The notes below the pieces were generated by a model, which was given only the letters and a program-made list of their open reading frames with translations, made no database searches and was not told the DNA's origin. From Nitrosopolaris sp035691865 (GTDB lineage: Archaea > Thermoproteota > Nitrososphaeria > Nitrososphaerales > Nitrososphaeraceae), in NCBI GenBank assembly GCA_035691865.1, contig DASSIM010000067.1, positions 69,832 through 133,831 on the forward strand: DNA of 64,000 nucleotides, written 5' to 3'. This document shows positions 51,522 to 59,528 of the stretch, one piece after another. Position 1 is the first letter of the stretch. Every line of letters begins with the position of its first letter. The position numbers and the translations under genes are program-made.

Positions 51522-54278
51522 ATGGCAGGCGTTACCGAGTTTAATGACCAGAAAGACAATTTGATTATTCGTATTCGAAAGAGAGACGGAAGAGAGGTCA
51601 ATTTTGAACCACTCAAGATATCGGATGCAATTTACAAAGCTCTTGTAGCTACTGGTAAACCGGATTTTTCGCTCTCGGAAAAGTTGGCCAACAAAGTAGT
51701 TCAAAAGATGATCCATCACGGGTATGGATCAACCGAAATTCCAAGTGTCGAGGACGTTCAGGACATGGTGGAATCAATACTCATAGAAGAAGGCCTGTCC
51801 AATACAGCAAAAGCGTATATTCTTTACAGGCATGAAAGACGAAAACTTCGTGACGAGAAGATGAAGATTTTAAACAAGAAGGTCCTCGATGAAGTAGACA
51901 AGGCATTTGACATTAATTCTCTGAGGGTCTTAGCGGCTCGATATTTGTTGAGGGATGGTAATAATGAAATAGTAGAAGGTCCAAAGCAAATGTTCGAAAG
52001 AGTAGCCATTCTCGTAGCGATCCCAGACATCATGCATGACCCTCGTCTGTTTGCTTTGTCGAGAGACAAGAATTATCACCGAAGCATAGAGGAAGCAGAG
52101 AAATATTATCCCAAATTAGACGACTTCGATCTTAAGTTAAAAATTGGCAACTACTATTTGAACAAATATCATTTTGAAGCAATGATTAGGCATTATATTG
52201 ACCTCGCGAAGCAAGAACTTATGAAAATCACTTTTAAGGAATTACTTAGATTAATCGCTGAAGGTAAGTTTGCAGCGTACGGAGAAAGGATCAAAGAATA
52301 CTACAATTTGATGGTATCGCGAGACTTTCTTCCCAACACACCAACTTTAATGAATGCAGGCGGCCGGCTAGGTCAGCTGTCAGCCTGCTTTGTTCTCGAT
52401 ATGCCAGATGATATGCAAGGGATAATGAAATCATCGACCGATGCTGCAATGATTTTCAAATCAGGTGGAGGAGTCGGAATAAACTATTCCGACTTGAGAC
52501 CTGAAGGAGACATTGTCGCATCAACTTCTGGTGTTGCATCTGGACCTACCTCATTCATGAGGATTATTGACACAATCACTGATGTTGTAAAGCAAGGCGG
52601 AAAGCGACGAGGTGCGAATATGGGTATCTTGGAGGTATGGCACCCAGATGTAGAGAAATTTGTGACAGCGAAAACAAAACCTGGGATATTCGAAAACTTT
52701 AACGTAAGCGTCGGGGTTTGGGATGATTTTTGGCGATCCCTCGTAACTCAGGACAAAAACATTAAGTACACATTACGCAATCCTCGGACGCGTGAGCCAA
52801 TAAAACAGATTGATTCACACGTCTTAATGGATTTAATCTCGTTCAGCGCATGGAAGAGTGCTGAACCAGGCGTTATTTTCTTTGACAACATAAATAAATA
52901 CAATCCGTGTATCAATGCTAAGGGTGGACTATTACGCGCAACAAATCCCTGCGGTGAGCAATCGCTTTATCCAAATGAATCCTGTAACTTGGGCTCAATA
53001 AACCTGGCAAACTTTGTAAAGCGTAAGGCAGACGGGAAATATGAATTCGACTGGCAAAGGTATGAGCAAGGTATTAGAATCGCATCACGGTTCCTAGACA
53101 ATATAATTGATATAAACAAGTATCCTGTTGACGAGATTGATACTAACACCAAGCTCACTAGACGGATAGGTCTCGGTATAATGGGTCTAGCGGATCTCCT
53201 TTTCTTGCTCAGAATTCCCTACAATTCAGATGACGGCTATGAATTCATGTGCAAATTGGCTGAAGCTATGTCGTACTACAGCATGGAAGAGAGTGTCGCT
53301 ATAGCCAAGGCAAGAGGTCCGTTTCCCTTGTTCGAAGAAACGGATTACGTCAAGGGGAAGATCCCGGTTGCAGGCTACTACGAACTACCCAAGGAAATGC
53401 ATACATATGACTGGAATTCGCTCATTGAAAAGATCAAGAAACATGGGATCAGAAATTCTTGGACCTCAACTATTGCTCCTACAGGTACTTTGTCGATGAT
53501 TGCGGACACTTCGAATGGTGTTGAACCCATATTCGCAGTGGCTTTTGAAAAACGCGTTACGGTAGGTAGATTCTTTTACACTAATAGAGTGTTTGAGGCC
53601 GTATTGCGAGAAAATAGTTTGTACGACGATGAAATACTAAGTAAGATTGCAAACAATTACGGTTCAGGTCGTGGGCTACCTGAGATCCCTGGTTGGATGC
53701 AGAAGATTTTCGTGACTGCAATCGATATCCACTGGGCTGACCATTTAATTGCTCAAGCTATATGGCAGAAGTGGATCTCTAATGCTATTGCTAAGACAAT
53801 AAATATGCCCGGAGATGTAACCGCAGAGGACGTAAAATGTGCGTATCTTCTATCACATGATCTCGGCCTAAAGGGAGTTACTGTATACAGAGATGGCTCG
53901 AGACACGAACAGGTTCTACACATTACCGGAGAAAACACTAAGGAACGTAGGTTCAGTGTTTCTCCGAGTCGGTATGCACTGGACTACATACGTGAAAATA
54001 TTTCGGAACCCTATGTTTTAGAGGCATTAGAAAGAATTTTCAAGGATATACAAAGACCAGATTCTGACGAACTCCTCGAAAAAGGCGTACCCGGCGTAGA
54101 AATCCAACAGCAGTCTAAAGTCGAACCTGCGAGTACTTCTTCGCAGACATATCCCCTAAGCTCACAATATAGGGTAGCTGAGAACGAACTCTGCCCATCT
54201 TGCCGAACAAAATTAATCATGACTGAAGGATGCGATTTATGTATAGAATGCGGCTTTAGCAGCTGCGTTTCTGGATAA
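51522..54278 (+). CDS. nrdJ: Class II (B12-dependent) ribonucleotide reductase
   Basis: A 918-residue adenosylcobalamin-dependent reductase that makes deoxynucleotides. The N-terminal ATP-cone (about residues 12-110, IRIRKRDGREVNFEPLKISDAI) gives dATP feedback. The core shows LPNTPTLMNAGGRLGQLSACFVLDMPDD with the first active-site Cys, SGGGVGINYSDLRP, NPCGEQSLYPNESCNLGSINLANF with the thiyl-radical Cys and neighbouring Glu/Asn, and the typical APTGTLSMIADTSNGVEP. CPSCRTKL and CDLCIECGF at the end form a zinc ribbon and redox pair. It uses a standard ATG with its own near-leaderless promoter. It lies directly downstream of the HTH-NrdD-like gene. Confidence 0.96.
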   Translation: MAGVTEFNDQKDNLIIRIRKRDGREVNFEPLKISDAIYKALVATGKPDFSLSEKLANKVVQKMIHHGYGSTEIPSVEDVQDMVESILIEEGLSNTAKAYILYRHERRKLRDEKMKILNKKVLDEVDKAFDINSLRVLAARYLLRDGNNEIVEGPKQMFERVAILVAIPDIMHDPRLFALSRDKNYHRSIEEAEKYYPKLDDFDLKLKIGNYYLNKYHFEAMIRHYIDLAKQELMKITFKELLRLIAEGKFAAYGERIKEYYNLMVSRDFLPNTPTLMNAGGRLGQLSACFVLDMPDDMQGIMKSSTDAAMIFKSGGGVGINYSDLRPEGDIVASTSGVASGPTSFMRIIDTITDVVKQGGKRRGANMGILEVWHPDVEKFVTAKTKPGIFENFNVSVGVWDDFWRSLVTQDKNIKYTLRNPRTREPIKQIDSHVLMDLISFSAWKSAEPGVIFFDNINKYNPCINAKGGLLRATNPCGEQSLYPNESCNLGSINLANFVKRKADGKYEFDWQRYEQGIRIASRFLDNIIDINKYPVDEIDTNTKLTRRIGLGIMGLADLLFLLRIPYNSDDGYEFMCKLAEAMSYYSMEESVAIAKARGPFPLFEETDYVKGKIPVAGYYELPKEMHTYDWNSLIEKIKKHGIRNSWTSTIAPTGTLSMIADTSNGVEPIFAVAFEKRVTVGRFFYTNRVFEAVLRENSLYDDEILSKIANNYGSGRGLPEIPGWMQKIFVTAIDIHWADHLIAQAIWQKWISNAIAKTINMPGDVTAEDVKCAYLLSHDLGLKGVTVYRDGSRHEQVLHITGENTKERRFSVSPSRYALDYIRENISEPYVLEALERIFKDIQRPDSDELLEKGVPGVEIQQQSKVEPASTSSQTYPLSSQYRVAENELCPSCRTKLIMTEGCDLCIECGFSSCVSG

Positions 54279-54368
54279 GCAAGATGGTCCACTACGGGTG
54301 CTTGCATATATGGACGTACCTACATCGCAACGATTATAATCCTTGTCTATTCCCATCTGCAATGACAG

Positions 54369-54509
54369 ATGAACCTTAGTTCCAAAAGAATTATCCCTAT
54401 TTGCCTGAGCGTTGAACAGTTAAAAATCGTAGAACAATATGCCAAGAGCAGAGGGCTACTAAATTCAAGTCAGGCTATAGAGAAGCTGATAAATTGTTGT
54501 ACGAATTAA
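54369..54509 (+). CDS. Small ribbon-helix-helix-like protein, 46 residues
   Basis: An ATG at 54369 opens a 46-codon frame. It encodes IIPICLSVEQLKIVEQYAKSRG and LLNSSQAIEKLI, with a strand followed by two helices and the hydrophobic spacing of ribbon-helix-helix DNA-binding proteins. A Cys-Cys tail ends it. Such proteins bind as dimers. It lies 90 bp after nrdJ and may be in the same transcript. Confidence 0.55.
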   Translation: MNLSSKRIIPICLSVEQLKIVEQYAKSRGLLNSSQAIEKLINCCTN

Positions 54510-54569
54510 AAACTAGTAAGATCATGCATACACCCTATCTAGATAAAGATTTTTTAATTTTAGTCGTAC

Positions 54570-55034
54570 ATGACTAATATGGGCAGGACTAAGGCTGATT
54601 CGAACAAACCGAGTGAAGAAAAGCTGCCTGAATGGGCAGAGCGCGAAATAAGATCAGTTCAGTTTGGAGAGGAACAAGTTATCAGAAGATCAGGATATAT
54701 TCTTGATACTTATGAGAACGACTTTAAGGTCGATATCCAGCTTTACGAACCTCTGCCTGACAAAAGGGCTATAATCGAGGGGTTGGATATTCCCAAATCA
54801 ATGAGGATTGGCGATTTTAAGAAAGGATTCGTATATGAATTCAAGATAAAGATGTTCAAAGGGGATCTAAGCGCAAGGCTCGTAGAATTCTTGAAAACAA
54901 GATTTTCACTTGATATGGATGCAATCTACCGTTTCGAGCTCGAGGACTTGCAGCTCATGGAAATCGAATCCGATGCCTATTCTTCTCCTGCAATGTCGCC
55001 AGAAGGAACCGGGAATGACATCGACGATGTCTAG
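54570..55034 (+). CDS. Unknown conserved-looking protein after nrdJ
   Basis: A 154-residue soluble protein with no recognised domain. It is acidic and beta-rich (REIRSVQFGEEQVIRRSGYILDTYENDFKVDIQLYE), then more helical (KKGFVYEFKIKMFKGDLSARLVEFLKTRF), with an acidic, Ser-rich tail (GTGNDIDDV). The ATG at 54579 (MGRTK) is an alternative start three residues in. It has a TATA-like TTTTTAATTTTAG about 24 bp upstream, so it may have its own promoter. Nothing ties it firmly to ribonucleotide reduction except position. Confidence 0.6.
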   Translation: MTNMGRTKADSNKPSEEKLPEWAEREIRSVQFGEEQVIRRSGYILDTYENDFKVDIQLYEPLPDKRAIIEGLDIPKSMRIGDFKKGFVYEFKIKMFKGDLSARLVEFLKTRFSLDMDAIYRFELEDLQLMEIESDAYSSPAMSPEGTGNDIDDV

Positions 55035-55137
55035 AGAACACTGCTCAGTAAAGTGGAGGTTAGTTTAGTTTCTCTAAAATTGGTTCTCTGAAATAGAAGG
55101 AAACCGTAATTTCTAGTCGATGAGAACTTAGTGCCCT

Positions 55138-55203
55138 GTAAGATTCTGTAAGCTTCTTACGGACCGTGCAGCTCTTGCACCTTTAATTGCAATGTCAGTT
55201 GCA
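55138..55203. other. Three short hairpins in tandem
   Basis: GTAAGA/TCTTAC (55138-55143, 55155-55160), GTGCA/TGCAC (55166-55170, 55176-55180) and TGCAA/TTGCA (55188-55192, 55199-55203) follow each other within 66 bp. They lie between convergent genes, so they may act as bidirectional terminators, or be part of a small RNA. No T-run follows directly. Confidence 0.3.
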
Positions 55204-55295
55204 CCTGATTCCCGATTTCAGACCATTTCATGTGATCAGTGCTGTTTTGCCGTTAAATTTTTTTCATAGGGACAAAACACAAACGAATATATTTT

Positions 55296-56387
55296 CTACC
55301 CCCTAGTGCCATCAGTTTCGTCAGCAGAGGTCTTATGATTGATATCCCATAAATTATTTTGCTTTGTGAATGATTTAATAGAAATTTTCGACATTGTTAG
55401 TTTCATCAGCGCAACCCACATTATCAGCAGCGGCACATGATATGATGCAATTCTCCATGCTATAATCAAGCTCAAATGTGAATCATTGACTACATTTGCA
55501 AAGGATGGGATTCCCGAAAAATGAGAAGTATAAGCCCATATCCCCAGTTCTGCAAGTCCAGAACCTCCTATTGTAATTGGTAATGTTGACAGTGCTGTAG
55601 ATGCAGAAGTTGCCATCAGAGAATCAAATATGCCCAATCTAAAGCCTACAGCATTTGCCAATATCAAGAATGAGGCACCCTGCAACAAGAACGCCACAAA
55701 AGTTATTGCGATTCCGACGGCAAAAATTTTGACAGCCCTCACGGAATTAAGATTCTGGCGACTCATTTTACATAGGTCAAAAATGGCTGTGTTGGTCGTG
55801 TTAATAAGTCGCTCAGCTTTTTGCTTTGCAATGAACTTTTGTAGCACTTTTAAGCAAAAAAAAGGTAGTCGAAGTGTGCGTTTTGCAGAAAACACAACCA
55901 GCATAAGCCAAAAAACGAATGTCGGAACTGCAACTAGGATGACTGCAATCCCAATAAAGTCACCTCCTTTATAAATTGCTAGGGCACCTGCAATGAATGC
56001 AAGAATAGTGCCGACAAAAACGTCGGCAATAATCTCCATTGTGGTAATCCATGCTGCATTCCCAGGTGGTATACCATTTTTGGTTAAGAAAGCGATTCTA
56101 ACTATTTCTCCTCCTACGTAAGAAGGCGTTGTTTGCGTTATGAATTCGCCCGCTAATCTGGCCGATATTATTTTTCCAGTTGAGCTCACGTTCGGTCCTA
56201 TAAATTTCCGGATAAAATAGTCGAACCGAAACGCCTGAAGCATGATTCTACCTATCACTGAGATTGACGACATTGCAAAAGGAATGACGCCCACTGCAAG
56301 TATATTTGTGGGAGAAACATGAGTAGAGAAGATCATTATAAGCAATGGAACTACACTTGCAGGTATGGCGAACAGTCTCCAGTTCAA
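55296..56387 (-). CDS. Flippase-like / lysylphosphatidylglycerol synthase TM-region protein
   Basis: A 363-residue multi-pass membrane protein of the UPF0104/AglD-like family. About seven to eight hydrophobic segments are visible. Conserved loops are SARLAGEFITQTTPSYVGGEIVRIAFLTKNG and LPITIGGSGLAELGIWAYTSHF, both typical of the family. Members take part in moving or transferring lipid-linked groups in the membrane; the precise role here is unknown. It is a single gene with a long upstream gap. Confidence 0.85.
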   Translation of the reverse strand: MNWRLFAIPASVVPLLIMIFSTHVSPTNILAVGVIPFAMSSISVIGRIMLQAFRFDYFIRKFIGPNVSSTGKIISARLAGEFITQTTPSYVGGEIVRIAFLTKNGIPPGNAAWITTMEIIADVFVGTILAFIAGALAIYKGGDFIGIAVILVAVPTFVFWLMLVVFSAKRTLRLPFFCLKVLQKFIAKQKAERLINTTNTAIFDLCKMSRQNLNSVRAVKIFAVGIAITFVAFLLQGASFLILANAVGFRLGIFDSLMATSASTALSTLPITIGGSGLAELGIWAYTSHFSGIPSFANVVNDSHLSLIIAWRIASYHVPLLIMWVALMKLTMSKISIKSFTKQNNLWDINHKTSADETDGTRG

Positions 56388-56741
56388 AAGCGGTCCATTA
56401 ATTGATAAAAGTTAGGCATATAATAATTAATTGAAATGAAGATTAATCGTGATTAATAGTACTCAGACGCAGACTCTGGATTCGCGGATATTGTCCGTGT
56501 TCTAGATATTGGTCAAAACTTCCATGATTTATTCTTGTGAGAGGCATCCTGCCCATCAAACTCCAAAGAATCCAATTGAATATAGTATCTTAGCAGAGCC
56601 TGATGGGGAATTTACCGAATACTTGGGAAAATAACTTTACAGATGACTGGACTCGGCAAGAACGGGAAGTTAGACCAAGAAAAATTCCTTGCACCTAGAA
56701 AGCAAATATACAAAGATGCGGTAATGAGTCATCCCTGACCT
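56388..56741. other. Intergenic stretch of about 350 bp
   Basis: Between divergent genes. A 31-codon frame (56643-56738) ends 3 bp before the GPN GTPase ATG. It is charged and shows no motif, so it could be a leader peptide or chance. Nothing else was seen. Confidence 0.35.
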
Positions 56742-57500
56742 ATGAACGCAATATTTATTACTGGTACCGCGGGATCTGGAAAATCACTCCTTACGTCGAG
56801 ATTGCTTCAATGGTATATTGACCGCAAATTCTTCCCGGTTAGTGTTAATCTCGACCCCGGTGTCGTGAGTCTACCATATGAGCCCGATGTAGACGTCCGA
56901 GACTATATAAATATAAGCAGGTTGATGGAAACGTACAACCTTGGACCAAATGGTTCACTGATTATGGCAAGCGATATGATCGCAACAAGGTTAGATGAGA
57001 TTCAAGATGAGGTGAACAATTTGAACCCAGATTATGTCCTGGTTGATACACCAGGACAGATAGAGCTATTCGCCTTCAGAGCTAGCGGTCCATATTTTGT
57101 ATCGAATTTTCAATCTGACAACAAGGTTGCTTTGTTTATGTATGATGGGATGCTAGTGTCTTCTCCGATTAATTTTGTTTCAATCGGACTACTGGCCTCG
57201 TCGGTTAGATTGAGATTGAAGATTGCTCAGATTAATATTCTAACTAAACGTGACCTCATTGTTGACAAATTGACAAACATTCTAGAATGGTCGTCTTCTG
57301 CCCTTTCATTAGAAGCTTCTCTCGACAAAGAGAAGGATGCAGAATATTCTCTTTTGAGCAAAGATCTGGTCAGAAGTATGAGTAAGATCGGATTTCATCA
57401 GAATCTTATAGCCGTTTCAGGTATGACCTTGAATGGCATGGTCAATTTGTCGGCTGCGCTAGCGAGAATTCTCAGTCAGGGAGAGGAAGTCAGAGACTGA
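56742..57500 (+). CDS. GPN-loop GTPase
   Basis: A 252-residue small GTPase of the GPN family. Walker A is GTAGSGKSLLTS near residue 7, the family's GPN loop is NLGPNGSLIM near 69, Walker B-like DTPGQIELF near 104, and LTKRDL supplies the guanine-specificity (NKxD-like) motif. Eukaryotic GPN1-3 assemble RNA polymerase II; archaeal homologues dimerise, but their role is unknown. It is followed by thrB after 17 bp, so the two are co-transcribed. Confidence 0.92.
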   Translation: MNAIFITGTAGSGKSLLTSRLLQWYIDRKFFPVSVNLDPGVVSLPYEPDVDVRDYINISRLMETYNLGPNGSLIMASDMIATRLDEIQDEVNNLNPDYVLVDTPGQIELFAFRASGPYFVSNFQSDNKVALFMYDGMLVSSPINFVSIGLLASSVRLRLKIAQINILTKRDLIVDKLTNILEWSSSALSLEASLDKEKDAEYSLLSKDLVRSMSKIGFHQNLIAVSGMTLNGMVNLSAALARILSQGEEVRD

Positions 57501-57517
57501 ACCACAAAGTAGGATCA

Positions 57518-58462
57518 ATGTCTGTCACCGCCGCAGCACCGTCCTCTACAGCCAACCTAGGACCGGGCTTTGATGTCTTTGGTCTGGGCCTTGACGCCTT
57601 TGAAGATAAAGTTAGAATAACTACACGCTTAGAGCAGTCAGAACACATAACGATAAGGATATCTGGCGAAGATGCAAAAAGTGTTCCTTCAAGAGTGGAA
57701 GACAACTGTGCAGGTGTAGTGGTCAAAAAGATGTCGCAAGATTTTTGCATAAAGGATAATTTGGATATCAGTCTCGAAAAAAAAGTCCCGGCTGGCATGG
57801 GGCTTGGGAGTAGTGCCGCATCGGCTGTGGCCGCAGCAGTTGCTTTCGACAGACTATTTGACCTTAGAATCGAAAAAACCAAACTGGTTGAATACGCGGC
57901 TCAAGGGGAAATAGTCAGTGCAGGTGCCAGACACTACGACAATGTTTCGGGCTCATTACTCGGAGGTTTTGTGATTGTCAGAGCTAGCCCGCGATTAGAA
58001 TTTATCCGATTAGCTCCCCCTGAAGATCTCCTCATGATAATTGCAATCCCTTTAATCGAAGTCCCCTACAAAAAGACTGAGGTCGCACGAGGCGTCCTAC
58101 CTAAGAGTGTTTCGTTGAGGAGTGTAGTTCATAATATTTCTAATGCCAGTACAATTGTTGCAGGTTTTCTCCTGAAAGATGTTGAATTGATCAGCAGAGG
58201 AATAGACGATAGGATAGTAGAGCCAGTTAGAAAGGATTTGATTCCTGGATATGACGCGGTTAAAACGAAGGCACTAAAGGCTGGAGCCCTTGCAGTCACA
58301 ATCAGCGGAGCCGGTCCCTCCATGATTTCATTTTTGAAAAATGACAAACTTGGAAGATGTGTTGCAGACTCTATGAGTGAAGGGTTTAAAGAAGCCAACG
58401 TCAAAAGCAGAATATTGGCATGTCACGTCAGCAATGGAGCAAGAGTGCTACCGAACTCTTAA
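57518..58462 (+). CDS. thrB: Homoserine kinase (ThrB)
   Basis: It phosphorylates homoserine to O-phosphohomoserine on the way to threonine. The 314-residue GHMP kinase begins MSVTAAAPSSTANLGPGFDVFGLGLD, the homoserine-kinase opening. It has the ATP motif KKVPAGMGLGSSAASAVAAAVA near residue 90, and VTISGAGPSMISF near 265. The opening and GPGFD separate it from the shikimate kinase at 7353. It is co-transcribed with the GPN GTPase. Confidence 0.95.
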   Translation: MSVTAAAPSSTANLGPGFDVFGLGLDAFEDKVRITTRLEQSEHITIRISGEDAKSVPSRVEDNCAGVVVKKMSQDFCIKDNLDISLEKKVPAGMGLGSSAASAVAAAVAFDRLFDLRIEKTKLVEYAAQGEIVSAGARHYDNVSGSLLGGFVIVRASPRLEFIRLAPPEDLLMIIAIPLIEVPYKKTEVARGVLPKSVSLRSVVHNISNASTIVAGFLLKDVELISRGIDDRIVEPVRKDLIPGYDAVKTKALKAGALAVTISGAGPSMISFLKNDKLGRCVADSMSEGFKEANVKSRILACHVSNGARVLPNS

Positions 58463-58492
58463 AATGAATAAGTCAGCACTTATAGATTTCCC

Positions 58493-59353
58493 TTACTTCT
58501 TTCCTTTGTTTAGGAATGCTGACATCATTTTCTCTCGGTCTTCATGAGCAAAACATAATGCCCAGCCGTAGATTTCTAAGCGGAGTCCAGTATTTAGATC
58601 TGCATCCATTCCTTTGTTGATTAGTATTTTACTGGTTTTTACTGCAACGAAACTATTCTTTGTGATTTGTTTCGCTAGTGCAAGGCATTCTTCCATTAAC
58701 TTTTTGTTGAGAGTCCTAGAAACTTCAGTTGATCTTTCTTTTTCTTTGACACTGTCCCCATTTGCAACATCTGGTGGTAAAGCATCATCCGGCCCTAGAG
58801 ATATGACTTGGTTAACTAATCCAATCTTCTCTGCCTCTTCGGCAGATAGCGTTTTACCTGTGAAGATCAGCTCCTTTGCCTTTGACGGACCGACAATTCG
58901 TAACAATCGCTGAGTTCCTCCCCAACCTGGAGGAATACCTATCGTGACTTCAGGCTGTCCTAGCTTCGCATTGCTGGAAGCTATTCTAATGTCACAAACC
59001 ATAGCCAATTCACAGCCTCCACCTAGCGCAAATCCATTAATTGCGGCGATAACTGGTTTTTCTAATTTCTCGATCTTATTGAGGACATCTTGCGCAGCTG
59101 AAGCATATTTTTCTGCCATGATCGGCGTGATATTGACCATATACGAGATATCAGCGCCTGCGCAGAAAGATCGTTCGCCTACACCTGTGATAATTACAGC
59201 CTTTATACCGTCGTCTACGCCGACGATGTCAATTGCACGCGACAGTTCAAGAATAACATCAGTATTGAGAGCATTCAAGGCCTCTGGTCTATTAATCTTG
59301 ATAATAGCAATATCCGCTTGGGGTTCGAGGTGTATATATTTCATAGTAGGCAT
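58493..59353 (-). CDS. Enoyl-CoA hydratase (crotonase); probable HP/HB-cycle hydratase
   Basis: A crotonase-fold enzyme of 286 residues. Signatures are SFCAGADISYM, the oxyanion-hole GFALGGGCELAMVCDIRIAS with the first catalytic Glu region, and LGQPEVTIGIPPGWGGTQRL with the second. Thaumarchaea use one such enzyme for both 3-hydroxypropionyl-CoA dehydration and crotonyl-CoA hydration in the HP/HB cycle; this is the likely role, with the 4-hydroxybutyryl-CoA dehydratase supplying crotonyl-CoA. About 25 extra residues rich in Asp, Pro and Lys (near 195-220) separate the catalytic core from the helical C-terminus. It is monocistronic. Confidence 0.9.
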   Translation of the reverse strand: MPTMKYIHLEPQADIAIIKINRPEALNALNTDVILELSRAIDIVGVDDGIKAVIITGVGERSFCAGADISYMVNITPIMAEKYASAAQDVLNKIEKLEKPVIAAINGFALGGGCELAMVCDIRIASSNAKLGQPEVTIGIPPGWGGTQRLLRIVGPSKAKELIFTGKTLSAEEAEKIGLVNQVISLGPDDALPPDVANGDSVKEKERSTEVSRTLNKKLMEECLALAKQITKNSFVAVKTSKILINKGMDADLNTGLRLEIYGWALCFAHEDREKMMSAFLNKGKK

Positions 59354-59528
59354 ATGAGAACAACCACTCCTTTCAATTAAATCTTATCGGAATCCAATAG
59401 TGGAGGTAGATCCTTCCTGCAATTGCTAAATACATTATAACGGCAATAACACTAGAAGTGGCATCGTAAAATTGCAAAAGTTATTCTAGAAAATAGAGAG
59501 GATTCATACAGAGGGGCGAGGATCGTTG

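Noticed and set aside
56643..56738. 31-codon frame before the GPN GTPase gene
   Set aside because: Too short and without motif; it could be a leader peptide, but nothing supports that.
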